From Hypsibius dujardini (Eukaryota; Tardigrada; Eutardigrada; Parachela; Hypsibiidae), in the NCBI GenBank assembly GCA_001579985.1, contig LRSR01007219.1:1-23451 (forward strand): 23,451 nt of DNA, given 5' to 3'. Both the position numbers and the translations under genes were made by a program. Positions 1 to 11,383 of this stretch are shown here, piece after piece. Every line of letters starts with the position of its first letter. Position 1 is the first letter of the stretch. The notes under the pieces are model-generated. The model worked only from the letters and a program-made list of their open reading frames with translations, was not told the origin of the DNA and made no database searches.

Positions 1-356
1 GGACTGTCCTTAACTGGCCCCGGTAATTAACTGCAAGCATGCACTGTAACTGAATCTTCTCATGCTCGTATTCGCACAGTGTGCCGGCGGTCAAATCGAG
101 AGTAAAACGATGCCTGAGAATAAATGAGAGCGCACGTTTAAATGGGGGAATGAGAGACCGGTAAAAGAAACATGGCAATTCAATTATCTCCTCATATAAT
201 ATAGTATATGTACCACACACCGCAAGTTGAGGGTCTCCAGTTACTCCCATGGGAGTGAGATGTCTGTCTTGTGCGCGGGAAAAATGTCGTGCATAGCTGA
301 GGAAATGGCCGCGTTCGTTCGTCTGCATTCGACACGCTATGACTCAGACAATGAAC

Positions 357-400
357 TGTCTGTCTGTCTGTCTGTCTGTATGTGTGTCTGTCTGTCTGTG
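357..400 (+). repeat. (TCTG)n microsatellite
   Basis: About ten TGTC units with one TATG interruption. Confidence 0.9.
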
Positions 401-757
401 AGCGTTGCGTGTGTCGCTCTGGATATTTCCTCCCTTTCTCCCGGCATTACACCACACTTCCTTCGTTTAGATAAAAGGACAAGACCATTTGTACTCCCTT
501 TACGACATTATTGTAAGTAGATTTTTCTCTCAGTAGCAGCGGAAATGTGAAACGGATTTTTTGGTTAAGCCGCAAAGTGCAACGTTGTCTCTGGCGGAAG
601 CCCTTTCTTTTCAAGCTAAGCAATCCTAGGGGGAAAACGAGCTCTTTACTCCCAAAAACGTTGTCAAAAAGAAATTCAGTCAATGTAGTCATCATGCCTG
701 CCGTTCGTTGAATGTGCTGTCGTCTTCGATGTCTGTCTAATAGCTTCGCGCGTGAGA

Positions 758-814
758 CAAACAGACAGACAGGCAGGCAGACAGACAGGCAGACAGGCAG
801 ACAGGCAGGCAGAC
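758..814 (+). repeat. (CAGA/CAGG)n microsatellite
   Basis: Mixed CAGA and CAGG units, the opposite strand motif to the array at 357. Confidence 0.9.
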
Positions 815-1719
815 GAGGGAAAGTCCGTTAACTAAGCTCATTTATGGGTCCAGGTTCAGCTAATGGGAACACGACCGGAAGTCATCATCATCGTTGGGTA
901 AAGGAGGTCTAACACACGTGCAGAGTGTTCTTCTGCATGGCCATAAGCTCTTTTAGACCGGTTCGTGACGTTACACAGATGCGCACACCGGAATGCGACA
1001 CACGTATACTGTAGAATTGTACGTTCAGGCAAGAGGGCAAAAAACTTAAAATTACAAAAAAACTTGAAGCTGTGCTCCACTTGTTCGCACGGGTTACTGA
1101 ATCAATAAAAAAACTGAGCTGGAAAGTGTAGACCACTTATTCTCTATAAAGGCCTTTAAAACAAAGTTGTAAATGTCAAATGAATATTTCCCTATATACT
1201 TCTGTAGAGTAAGTATGGCAAATTAGAACATCAATGTATAATAATTGACTTTTAAGAGCCTGTACTATAATGTATGTCGAACACTTTTAAAATGATGTAC
1301 GATGTATGAACAAAATGCGAATGACGAAATTGAAGGCCATGGTAGCGCCATTGTAAATCATTCACTTTTTTCGCTGTTTCGGTGGCCATCCGTAATGATA
1401 GCGTGGCGCGCGCAGGTGGATGATGGATGACAGATTTTCGGCACTTGTTTGTCTGCCGTCTTTGCTGCTATTATTATACCTTGTGTCGGAACGCGTGCTG
1501 AACCGAGACCGATAGGAGAAAAAAAGAGAAAGGCTAAAGCCGGGTGTCAGTTTAAATGGTTGGTCATTCAGCTGGGATGTCGGACAATTGGCGAAAGTAG
1601 AACAAAGAGGTATGCTAAACGGATTATTTGCGCTCCGAACCAACAGTTATGTTTGCTGAGGGTTCTTAAGAAGCCCTTCAATATTCTCATCGAAGAATGA
1701 AGACATGGAAGATGCCAGT

Positions 1720-1852
1720 AAGGCAGGCAAGCAGGCAGGCAGGCAAATAGACATACAGACAGATAGACAGATAGACAGACACACAGACACACAGACACAC
1801 AGACAGACAGACAGACACACAGACACACAGACACACAGACAGACACACAGAC
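1720..1852 (+). repeat. (CAGG)n-(CAGA)n-(CACACAGA)n compound microsatellite
   Basis: The longest such array in the window. CAGG units pass into CAGA/TAGA and then 8- and 12-base CACACAGA units. The stretch ATGGAAGATGC lies just before it at 1705, as it does before the array at 3867. Confidence 0.9.
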
Positions 1853-3866
1853 TAGATCGACACACTGACAGATGTACTGAGCAGTGGAATGTCTGCGGGA
1901 GGTTTTCCGTTCTCATGCAGGACAAATCATCCTTTGTCTGGAAGAAACTCCGCTGACCTACCCCGAAATACCATCAAACAGTGAACCGCGCCCGAAGAAA
2001 GGCACGATCTCTTCCTGCATTGCCATCTTCGTGCTCTCTTATTCTCCCGTAAAGCGAACAAAACACGAAGGCATTGACAAAAGCCAGTAAAAGACAAACC
2101 ACAGACAGCGATGGCAAAATGAATTTTTCACGGCGATTAGACATGAAAGGAGAAGGTAAATCAGGCGTTTACCCGGGTACATCTGCCTGCCCGTTATCCC
2201 TATTCAACTGCACGCCAGCTTTCTTCTTCGAAGCCATCATTGTTCGGCAGGATTAATGGGGAATCACGGCGTTTGAAGTAGCCAAGGGCTACCTACCTGG
2301 TCCGGAGTTTGTACAGTGGCTGTGGGTGTAGTGGCAGACGATAAGGGCCGGGAAAGTACCTCTTTTATGGGTCCTTAATTATCTGGACAAATAATCAGAA
2401 CGGCTCTTATTATCATTATCGAACGGCCATAAAGGTAAACGCTCCTTTGTTTGCCCAAGTCTTCGTCTGTTCAGGCTGTCGCTTACCACCTCCAACTGCG
2501 TTCTAAGCGAGCGACCCAAGAAACTTAATGTACGTAGCCATTAAACATTTACAGAGTGCAGAGACAACTTATTAATGTATGGAAACAGGTAAAAAAAATC
2601 TCCTTACAATTTAACTAAAATAAATAAATTTAGAGATACATTATACTCTACGGCATATTTTTCAAATTTAGCCAAAAATATTTCCATTGTCTTGTAGGTT
2701 CCGACAAAATTGCTTAAACTGCGAAAGGTACATTACTACAATAGTTGCAGATTTTACCGACGTCTAGGTAATCCTGTTAAGACGCAGCCACGGCTGATCT
2801 ATCCCATTGTGAAGTGTCTATCCTTCCCCTCTCCGCCAATCCTTACTCGCGGAGGATGTGTGATAATCCGCAGCTCGACTAATGACCAAAATGGCCCTCA
2901 GAAGGGCTCATCTTTCCCGTCCACATCCACGTCTCGAATTTAAATCTTCTGCCTACTTGGCCGCCCCGGCGTCTAATGTAGACTCGCGCAGTCACGACTT
3001 GCTAACCAAGGGGTGGGTAACCTGATCCGGCTTCGAGCATTTCCGCCGCCGCACCGCATGCGATGCAACTCTAACTGCTAGTTGTACCGCCGAATGATGG
3101 TCACGCTCCATCTACGTCCATACACCCACAGACACACACAGGCAGACAGACATACAACGCTAAATTATAGTGGTCAAAAGTGGACCTTGTTGGGCTCGAA
3201 AATGGAGCCCGAGACAATTGTCGATCTGTTTTGCATATTGGATGGCGATGGAGGGACAGACGGAAGGAAGTGATAGGCGAAAAGCGAGAGAGAGAGGGAC
3301 GGCAGAATCGATTGAGCGAACAGGGCAGGTGTTTAGTATAGGGGAGTCCGGCATACGGTCCATTTTCGAGTGCAGTCGTTAGCGTGGTATGTCATGTGCC
3401 CGAAAGTGGGGAAACTTTTATTCGGGAGCAGTGAGGTTAGGGGTAGGGATGAATAGGACGCTCTGTGTGGGTGTGTGAGTGCCCTATTCGGAGGGCAACC
3501 TGTAATTATGCGCACGCCAGGAGCCGAAAGAAAAAGAGGAGGAACCGTCGTTATTATTATCGGATGCATTTTCCATCGAGTAAATGTTGATTTTATTCGT
3601 TAGCAAACTCGAGTGTTATCTGTCTGGTTGGAATTCCTCCGATTCGGTCATCGTAAAAAAAAGATACAGCAAGAATCATTTTTAAAGTGATAAATTTTAC
3701 AGTTTGTGCAGTGTAAATTATTTTAAAAAGTGATATCAAGAAATAATGCCAAGAAATAATACCGAGAAACAATTCAGTGCAGATTAGTTTGCAAGAATTT
3801 AGAAAAGTCGCATGTTTGACCTGGTTTGTAGCAAGATATGAGAATGATGGAAGATGCTTGCCGGGC

Positions 3867-3921
3867 TGACAGACAGACAGCCAGTCAGAGAGACAGACAG
3901 ACAGTCGGAGAGACAGTCAGA
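3867..3921 (+). repeat. (CAGA/CAGT)n microsatellite
   Basis: CAGA units broken by CAGTCAGAGAG and CAGTCGGAGAG, preceded by ATGGAAGATGC at 3847. Confidence 0.85.
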
Positions 3922-3994
3922 GGTTTGCACTTGATTCTGATTCTTGAAGCAGCATCATTTCGCGAAAGCCACATATCGTTGCGACGTTGCGCAC

Positions 3995-4056
3995 TACACA
4001 CAAACAGATACAGACAGACAGACAGACAGACAGACAGACGGACACACACACACACA
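3995..4056 (+). repeat. (CAGA)n-(CA)n microsatellite
   Basis: About seven perfect CAGA units followed by a CA dinucleotide run. Confidence 0.9.
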
Positions 4057-4358
4057 TTCCTGAATGGTCAATGTTTTGCATAATAAAGGCGCGCCCTGAT
4101 CTATGTATGCCGCGCGACTTTCGGTGCGCGGGCTTACAGGATCGCGTCATCATCCGTCACTGTCAACACACCGGGGTCGCTCGGCGCGCTTTTGTAAGAA
4201 ACCTGTCTTTTCCATGTCCATCAAATGCATGCTGCATATGAAATGGCCCCCCTTTACAAGATAGCCACCCAAATAGCCGCGCGCATTGGAATAACTTTAA
4301 AAAGTGAATAGGCATGTTTCACTATAAACATTTTCACTTTAAAGTGGCCCCTGTCCAT

Positions 4359-4361
<3 letters not shown>

Positions 4362-4392
<31 letters not shown>

Positions 4393-4418
4393 GTCAGACA
4401 GTCAGACAGTCAGACAGG
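4362..4418 (+). repeat. (CAGA)n-(CAGT CAGA)n microsatellite
   Basis: Perfect CAGA units passing into three CAGTCAGA units. Confidence 0.9.
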
Positions 4419-4619
4419 CCACAACCGATGATATCTTTTATTTGTGCGGTAACGATGAAATGGCCCGCAGGCGGGACACCCGCTGCGCTTCACTTTGCGC
4501 CGTGTACGTTTTGACGAGCGGCGATTTTAAAATTACCCGCAAATCTTTCCGTTTAGGAATTTGCCAGCCCCTTCTCTATCGTTTCGTCAATGAAATATAA
4601 TTTTCATGGGTGTATATGA

Positions 4620-4634
4620 CTCTCTCTCTCTCTC
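4620..4634 (+). repeat. (CT)n microsatellite
   Basis: Short CT dinucleotide run. Similar runs lie at 5241-5270 (TC) and 6750-6768 (GA). Confidence 0.8.
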
Positions 4635-5529
4635 TACGTAAACAGGCTCCCGTGCCCGAGCGTGTTGCTGGAGTGTGTTTAGCGAGGAACGGTCCCGACC
4701 CAACGCGACGTGTGGATCAATCATCAAATTGTTATCTTTCAAGTCAACACACTAAGCTGTAAAACTGCCCACTACAATGGTAAACACACAGCCCTGTGGC
4801 AGGCCCTCTAATAAGGCCCGGGAATTTGTGCTCCTTTCCCAGCCCATTGGGAAGTGGGAGAAAATAATCTGGGTGACTACAACAGATGGCAACTAGCGAT
4901 AGGAAAGCAGTGGAAACCCAGTGACCATCAAATAAAAAATATATTGTCGAACTCGAAAATAAAACAGTACTCGCAATGTTGATCTACGAATCAACAACAA
5001 CGCATATAATCGTCTGTGATATGGAAAACTTAAACTCAGGCTGAATATACTCCTCGAGATCGGTCCTCGATTGTGATCGTGCTTTTGGAGCGTCAGGGCT
5101 CCGTTTCCATCTGTCTAAATATTGTGGTCCACATTGGGAACTGTCAAAAGTCAGCCCTCATTAAACGCTCATTACGAGTGACAAGCCAATTTCCATCTGC
5201 TACTTTACACACCTCGCATGTCATCCTCACCAACATCATCTTTCTCTCTCTCTCTCTCATTCTCTCTCTCGAGCAAAATTGTTATATAAACCGAACAGAC
5301 CAACCCGAAAACAAACCATCAACACACACCGGAAAAACACTGAAAAACAAATTACTCTTGCAATTATTTCAAAAATGCGTCTGGACGAAAGTTTCCGTCC
5401 TGCGCTGCTGCATCCACCCTACAGTGACCAGAGACACCGACACTGACGGTATCATTACGGTGGAATGTGCCACTCGAGTTATGATTCCGAAATGAGGGTA
5501 TGGAAGGGAAGGGAAGCCCTCATTCTCTT

Positions 5530-5739
5530 TCAAGTTTCGCGGGGAACCACTCGAAAAAATGTCAGCTGCCGTTCCTGCTGCGGCCACTTCAACTTGAGCC
5601 AAAGCGCCCAGTTATAACGCGGACTTCTCTTACCTGTGGGCAGAGCGGAGGCACATGCAAGGAGGACTTGAAGGACGACGAGCAGCCCGCCGAAATGTAT
5701 CCGCCGCCGCACGGCATCCGATAATAATAATCCCAGCAT
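5530..5739 (-). CDS. Weak candidate: short secreted peptide or signal-peptide exon
   Basis: From the ATG at 5739 a 69-residue frame reads MLGLLLSDAVRRRIHFGG, then a strongly hydrophobic stretch (about 16-32, LLVVLQVLLACASA) that looks like a signal peptide, then ALPTG-KR-SPRYNWALW... to a stop. The KR pair just after the signal resembles a prepropeptide processing site. However, the same bases contain a good splice donor (GTAAGA at 5633-5628), so this may instead be a first exon ending at 5634 whose partner exons I could not identify. It matches no family I know. It could also be chance. Confidence 0.25.
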   Translation of the reverse strand: MLGLLLSDAVRRRIHFGGLLVVLQVLLACASALPTGKRSPRYNWALWLKLKWPQQERQLTFFRVVPRET

Positions 5740-5754
5740 GACTGCTGCGGCCTG

Positions 5755-5838
5755 GTTTCGGTAGAGTGATTCCAAGTTTCGGTGGAGTGGCTCCTGGTTT
5801 CGGTGGAGTGGTTCCTAGTTTGGGTGGAGTGGTTCCTG
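5755..5838 (+). repeat. 21-base tandem repeat, 4 units
   Basis: Four units of the type GTTTCGGTGGAGTGGTTCCT plus one base, with a few differences. In frame it would give FGGVVPG heptads on the plus strand or TTPPKPG heptads on the minus strand; neither lies in a gene I can support. Confidence 0.9.
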
Positions 5839-5859
5839 GTTCGATAAGGGTAGGAAAGA

Positions 5860-6220
5860 GGAACACCGCCGTCGCCAACACACTTGAAAATAAATTGCCA
5901 ATGGCTACTTTTTGCCTCTCTTCCTTCAATCCCGTCCGTTCCCCTCCTTCGGCCTCTCGAAACTGACTGACAGATAATGTATTTATTTGGTCAGCAGCGT
6001 GGCGGCGAATTTGCATAGGCAGACTGCGCTCATGATGAGCGACGACGACGATAGATGATGATGAAGAAGACGGGATGGAAATTGGATGCCGGGCTCGTTT
6101 GAATGTTGAACGCAGGGTAAACACACAACTTTCGCTCCTCCTTTCTGTCCGGCAAAAAGGTTTCTCAAGGCTTTCGACGGGAAGTGCGTCCCCGAAGGAA
6201 TTGGATGGACGACCGGGATC
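5860..6220 (+). repeat. Left end of tandem duplication unit 1
   Basis: About 360 bases that match 11384-11738: GGAACACCGCCGTCGCCAAC at the left edge, GGTCAGCAGCGTGGCGGCGA in the middle and CCCCGAAGGAATTGGATG at the right. It includes a GAC/GAT/GAA-rich run near 6040-6072. No convincing coding sequence; the long minus-strand frame through it is low in complexity. Confidence 0.8.
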
Positions 6221-8112
6221 GAAGAGCGATGAGACAAATGAGACACGGTCCGGTCAATACCAGCGCGTGTAAGTCCTGAGCGTGTGTGCAGCTGGTCAGT
6301 TTCTCATCCCGAGATCCGACTGATGAGTTATGGCATAATATGTAAGGCCGGCAAGGATGAAGGATGATTCACAACGTGATGCTGCGTGCGATAGCGGGAG
6401 AGGAATCGCGTAAAATCACGCCGTCCTGCTGGGAACAGGGAAATCCGATTCGGACGATTGTGATGATGATGAGGAGATTGAGAGGATGGTGATGACGGTG
6501 TGCGGGGAAAGGGGATCTCCAGAGTAAAAGTGAGGGTAATTAGGCGGGTCAGCTGAAGCCGTTGTGGAGATTTTAAATAATCGTTGGACAGAGTGTGTGC
6601 GGTGTGGTGTGTGGTCAGACTCGGGCAACGACGAACATGTGAAATTGAATGAGAAAAGAATGAGCGAGAGACGGCAGGGTATGTGTGTATCGTGAACGGC
6701 TGTTTTCGCCTTCTGAACAACCGTGCGGAATGAGAGCTGAACTGCGCCGGAGAGAGAGAGAGAGAGAGCAACAGAAAATATGCCCCGCCCTATTCTTTGA
6801 TTAGAGTCTCTGATTCGTGGGTTGGTTGCGCGCGTTCATAATGGTGGGTCCAGATTAGCATGAGTTTCCCTTTTTCGTACTTGTTTAGATAAATAGAAAT
6901 CTTGTCGATAAAAACGTCAATTTTATTATATTACAGAACATAATAAGAATACACGAGTACAAAAAAATTAATACATTTAAATCTTTCTTACTAGTCACTG
7001 CAGCTGCCTCGTACGGTCGTATCACTCGTACGTGCTGTCCGATGTTGCTTGTGCTATACTTTTAATTACAGCATCTAAACAAATAATTAGCCTATCAGTA
7101 TTTAAAGTCAAGTGTCCATCTTACGGAGTGCGTCACTTGATAGCACTTGCAACAAAGGCAAGTTGACTCGTTGTTCACGTGTTTTTTTTTGTTCGGCTGT
7201 CCCATCGAATGGTTTATACAAAGTCGTAGTGTGTCCGTCTGCACAAGGGAGCTGCGAACCCAGCGTCACATTATCGGATTCCTCGTCAGTAGACTTTACG
7301 CTGCCACGCAAGAGCAAGTTATCAAAATTAAAAATGGCCCTTGAAAGAGAAGAGCAACCGTCCTAGGATTGAGAAGAGCAACCGTCCTAGGATTGAGAAG
7401 AGCAACCGTCCTAGGATTGAGAAGAGCAACCGTCCTAGGACTGAGAAGAGCAACCGTCCTAGGATTGAGAAGAGCAACCGTCCTAGGATTGAGAAGAGCA
7501 ACCGTCCTAGGATTGAGGCCAAGTGGGTCTTGTCCGACACGCTTGCAGGGACGTCAAATCAACCGCAACAAAATAATCGCCTATGCATACATATGCATGC
7601 ACACTAGGACTGCGAGTATTAGTAGAGGAAGTAGTTCAGAAACTGTCATTCAGAGTACGGCAAAAACGCAGAAACTTTAGTCTGACGAGTTCATTAGTTA
7701 GGCAATTATCAGTTTACCGCCAACATCCTGACATCTTAACATCCTGAAGGTCTATGTCTGTAACATAGACACAGAGTCTCTGTAATTCATAGACATTCAC
7801 AACTTCTTAATTAAAATTTATGGCGGCAAAGTCAGTTGTGCGGCCTCGCGTTGTTGTATGCGTTCCCTCCAAAAGAGCGTCAGAAAGCCGTATAACTCGC
7901 AAGTATAGTCCGGGTAAAAAACCAGCATCATTTATCCAATTGACTTGATGGAGTTGAGAGTTGGTCGTTAATGGGTGGCAGTGAGTCGTTTGCCGTTTGA
8001 TTTATTTCCTTTGCCGTGGATATTGATGGTCTTTAGCGGTGGGGCACTCGCTGGTCGAGCTCCGCGTTTACGAGAGAAAACGCGCGGACCTTTAATGATC
8101 CTCCAGCATGCC
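6221..8112. other. 1.9-kb segment present only in duplication unit 1
   Basis: This stretch has no counterpart in unit 2. It holds a GA run (6750-6768), the 24-base minisatellite (7347-7514) and a small hairpin, TCTATGT/ACATAGA (about 7751-7769). I found no terminal inverted repeats or transposase. It could be an insertion into unit 1 or a deletion from unit 2. No gene supported. Confidence 0.55.
7347..7514 (+). repeat. 24-base minisatellite, 7 units
   Basis: Seven head-to-tail units starting GAGAAGAGCAACCGTCC and ending TAGGATT, nearly identical; unit 4 has one changed base. Each unit contains the palindrome CCTAGG. Because 24 is a multiple of three, several frames stay open on both strands (for example EKSNRPRI repeats), which is why open frames here are not good evidence of a gene. 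Confidence 0.95.
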
Positions 8113-8618
8113 AAGTTATATACACTCGAAGAGATCACCGAGTTATACATTCAACAAATCACCGACTACCTTTATGCCGGATCATTGTGAAACTTCAAAG
8201 TACTTTAACGTAGTAACGTATAAAAGCTCCAATTTTACTGAACTTACCGACAACCACCTAGGTTTTGGTAGAGTAATTAGTTGTGTAGACAATTGTGTAA
8301 AAGTCTGCCAGTTCCATAGGCGTTGCAACATTGCAAGTGTGACCAAGGCTTGCCAGTATATTCTCCTATTTCATGTCTGTGCGACGAGCTTTGTGTAACT
8401 GATGCAAGTAACTAAAAATAAAGTAAATAAAATAAAAAAATTTCTTGTTTTTGACAACACATCCAACTACTAGGGTGTCCTCCCCAGGGTGATTTAAGGT
8501 TCTCCGCTAGGTGTCGCCGTAACTGTGGCTTGTGCCGACAGATGGTGCATTTCCCTTGTCGTTAACAAAAACAAAATAGCAACCAAACTACATTTTGTCC
8601 TGCCAAAAATATCGATCC
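8113..8618 (+). repeat. Middle part of duplication unit 1
   Basis: Matches 11747-12285. Shared landmarks are GGATCATTGTGAAACTTCAA (one base different), AGACAATTGTGTAAAAGTCT and GTTCTCCGCTAGGTGTCGCC. No gene recognised. Confidence 0.8.
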
Positions 8619-9837
8619 TGACCATGGTGTCCAATAGACAAAGGGGCTCATTCGACTTTGGAAAACACCTCTGAATTTATATTCTTTGGCAAACGTCAAA
8701 AACGAATTAGATTTGAAATTACGGTAGTAAATATTTCTCCATTCAAAACGGGCAATGGTTTATTAGGACGGATATGACTCCGTTTAATTTGAAACTCCGC
8801 CCAAACATGCAACTCTATTTCGTAATACCGGGTTATTTTAATGATCCGCGAAAGACTCAGCTGGTGCGCACTGAAGATGGAAAGCCAAAGCAAACAGGCG
8901 GGCCATTTTGAATGAACGGAAACAAAATGTCAATTAGTTTGCAACAGATAGCTGCCTCTGCCTACTTAATTAGTACTAGACGAAGCAAAACATTGCTTGA
9001 ACACGAATCTGGTTAAAAATATGGGAACATTTGTGTAGAAAAGATCGAGAGGAAATAAATCGCCAGACGGCACTTTTTCAAAGCATTTTTTAGGGCGCTC
9101 CAGATTTTCGCCGTTCGGATTACTCAGAATGGTTGAATTTCGCAAGGAAAGCCTTTTGATGAGAGATCCGTATGAAGGCGTTCAATTTACAAGTGTTCGA
9201 ATAGTTAATGTTTAACGGAACACTAAAAGAAATAATTTTGAAGTTTGAGAAATCCGGGCTAACAAATACCAGACTCTGTTGCCATCTTTGTTAAGAAAAG
9301 CTCAAACAAAAGTCTCATTTGGCAGTTCATTGATTTGCATCTGAAAGAATCGGATTCTGGAGTTCCCACTGAACACGTTATTGGAATCGGATTGAAAAAC
9401 AAGTTTTGTTTGGTGTACTGCTGTTTGGTTATAGATCACCCTCCCGTACCGAAATGGGCTTTTGAGGAATAGCGCTTAACCACTGTCTATTTTACCAATT
9501 TTTCCAATATAAGAAGATTTTTATAAGGATAATAGATGCCGGAACAAAATGAAAATGATAGCAACACAGAAGTTAATGAGGAAAAGTACAAAAAATGCTC
9601 CCGAGCAAGCTGATTTCTGATTTTACAGTTGAAATTTTTATGCATTTTTCTCACCCCGGTCGGCTAAAGTTTATTTTAAAATTATTTAGAAGTCCAAATT
9701 CCTCATCAACTTAACTTTTCTGGTAGAGGTAATAATAGGCTTTTAAATACAAATGACTCGGAAAATTTATGGCGCAGAGAACCTCTTCAGAACGCGTAAA
9801 ACGGAAACTGTCCCAACTTCGCTGGCCCACCCTTCTG
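8619..9837. other. No gene recognised; upstream region of copy A
   Basis: AT-rich DNA without recognised exons. The equivalent interval before copy B is only about 300 bases (12286-12582) and I saw no match between the two, so this is a second indel difference between the duplication units. Confidence 0.5.
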
Positions 9838-9962
9838 TAGATTCCCGCACGCACAACTTCACCTGATCCGACCGTATTTACGTCGGCAATTTTAATCGTT
9901 CAAACTTCTTTGATCTGTCCATTCTCGTTGGCGAAATTCATTGCTAAACGATTTTGATAAAA

Positions 9963-10839
9963 ATGAGGAGCTGTTTCTGCTGTTCCCTGTTCCAGGGATG
10001 CAAATGCCTCGCGGGATACCATTTTGTAAGTGTCTCAGACAGCTTTACAATTCCTACGACTGGTCCTTCAGCAGAAACAGTGAGACAACAATCACATTTC
10101 GTCCTCGCGTTTAGGTCTCGGTGTGTTTCGGCGTGTGTGCCATCCTCTTCAGCTTCATCAACGGCGAGACAAAGCGTCCGGATATTCGTATCGTTGAAGT
10201 CATGCTCACCCTGGTGATCTTCATCGCTGCACTAGTTCTGGTATACGGACTGAAGCGGGTAAGGTTTTCACGGACAAGAAAGAGACTTGGCCATTTGCTT
10301 TCCCTTTCTCTTACAGAAAGATCGTTGCTTGTTGCTGTCATGGGGGATAGTTCAGGTCGTGAGGGTCATCCTCGAAGTCGTAGTCCTGTTGAGCGCCATC
10401 AATGATCACACCAATGGACATGCAGAGGACGGGGAAACTCCATATATATTTGTATGTTTATTGACATATTATAACTGTTTCATGAGATCTCACCGCCGTA
10501 GTGTCTTCCCTTTCCAGCTGATATTCCGAATGAATGCCGCCCTGAAAGTCAGAAGTAGCTTAATAATCTGCTACATTATTGCCATCACTGTCGACCTTAT
10601 CCTCAATGTAATAAGCTGATGATGCAGCACACTGCACAGACCCTATTCAATCTGTCTAACTCTTTCTGACCCTGTCTTGGGGTTCTTTGCAGGTCATTTG
10701 TCTGGGGGCAATTCGCAAGTACCGGTTTGTATTGGCAGGAGCCAACGTACTGGCAGGAGCCAACGTATTGGCAGGAGCCAACGGTGTTCCGGTTATGTAT
10801 CAAGCACCGGAAGCAGATCAGAAACGAGGACTTGTTTGA
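9963..10839 (+). CDS. Four-pass membrane protein, copy A, 5 exons, 192 aa
   Basis: Exons 9963-10025, 10115-10258, 10317-10451, 10518-10607 and 10693-10839; all introns are GT..AG and phase 0. The protein starts MRSCFCCSLFQGCKC, a cysteine-rich cytosolic-looking leader, then has hydrophobic segments at about 15-36, 50-67, 73-97 and 128-150. A short hydrophilic loop (about 98-116, HTNGHAEDGETPY) separates segments 3 and 4. The tail holds three VLAGAN repeats (157-174) and ends APEADQKRGLV. It is unlike classical tetraspanins (no CCG loop). The layout (CxCC leader, four helices, about 190 aa) recalls LAPTM-like or arthropod four-pass DUF families, but I cannot name the family. Likely a membrane or endolysosomal protein. 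Copy B (12690) is its tandem duplicate and copy C (14723) an older paralogue. Confidence 0.85.
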
Positions 10840-10921
10840 CGACACGTATTCATTCATCCTGCTCATGTAGAATGCGAATTTTTGCAGGTCATTTTATGCT
10901 CTACATATTTCTTTTTTATGT

Positions 10922-10927
10922 AATAAA
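10922..10927 (+). promoter_or_regulatory. Possible poly(A) signal of copy A
   Basis: AATAAA occurs about 83 bases after the copy A stop codon. The corresponding site in copy B is altered, so B may use another signal. Confidence 0.45.
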
Positions 10928-11383
10928 TATATTAGAAATTCCCTGCTTATTGATCTCCTCAAGTTCTTTCTTGCGAAATGTTAAAATCAGCAAATACCGG
11001 TTTGTGTTTAGTTACTTGCTTTCTCACAGAAATTCTGTGGTCTATGAATAATGGGTTTAACATTAGTAATATTGCAAAAAGTAATTAAGATTATAAAAAA
11101 AGCGGTGCTGTTTGAATGGTTACGCTGACCGCCGGTTCGTCCGTCGTTTTCCCAGCGACTGCTTAAAAAACCGCTTCGCAGCTGTATACGCGAAGGTACA
11201 AGGTAAAACGCTTCAACGGAGATTCCGCAGATGGAATGACTCCAGATCTTGGCTATTTAATGTTACAGTACCATAAAGTAATGTACAGTACTACAGAAGC
11301 TCAGGATGTCCAGCCAGATCATGAGGTTAATTACGAATAGTAATATAAAAAGGAACACCGCCGGAAGGGAACAGAAAGCCGAA

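Larger units (their letters stand above)
1..5529. other. No gene recognised; microsatellite-rich DNA
   Basis: Apart from the arrays listed, I see no exon with recognisable protein content. Open frames are short, often run through the tetranucleotide repeats and carry no signal peptide or domain motif. The 140-residue frame at 5073-5495 has no recognisable feature. An AT-rich stretch lies at 2580-2690. Genes made only of small exons could be missed. Confidence 0.5.
9838..11327 (+). repeat. Tandem duplication, gene-bearing part of unit 1 (copy A)
   Basis: This block matches 12583-14122 across exons, introns, promoter region (CCGCACGCACAAC, CACCTGATCCGACCGTAT) and 3' flank, up to the shared AGCTCAGGATGTCCAGCCAG near 11300 and 14095. 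Similarity in non-coding DNA indicates a recent event. Confidence 0.85.

Noticed and set aside
1568-1956. Long open frames rich in C, S, V, L or in R, Q, T, D over the microsatellite
   Set aside because: They are translations of the CAGA/TCTG repeats in different frames and have no other protein feature.
5073-5495. 140-residue plus-strand frame
   Set aside because: No recognisable motif. It crosses a TC repeat, and there is no promoter or splice context that marks it as an exon.
5630-6124. 164-residue minus-strand frame
   Set aside because: It runs through a GAT-rich run and the 21-base tandem repeat, and its counterpart in the duplicated copy at 11384-11738 is not preserved as the same protein.
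6328-6771. 147-residue minus-strand frame
   Set aside because: Low-complexity Ser/His/Arg/Pro composition driven by GA/TC and GAT-type repeats, with no domain, signal or splice support.
7347-7514. Repeat-protein gene reading EKSNRPRI or ILGRLLFS
   Set aside because: Open in several frames on both strands because the unit length is a multiple of three; no start context, signal or flanking coding sequence.
9954-10405. Single-exon open frames over gene A
   Set aside because: They read through GTAAG donors and acceptors in the wrong frame. The spliced model gives a protein with four hydrophobic segments that is conserved in B and C.
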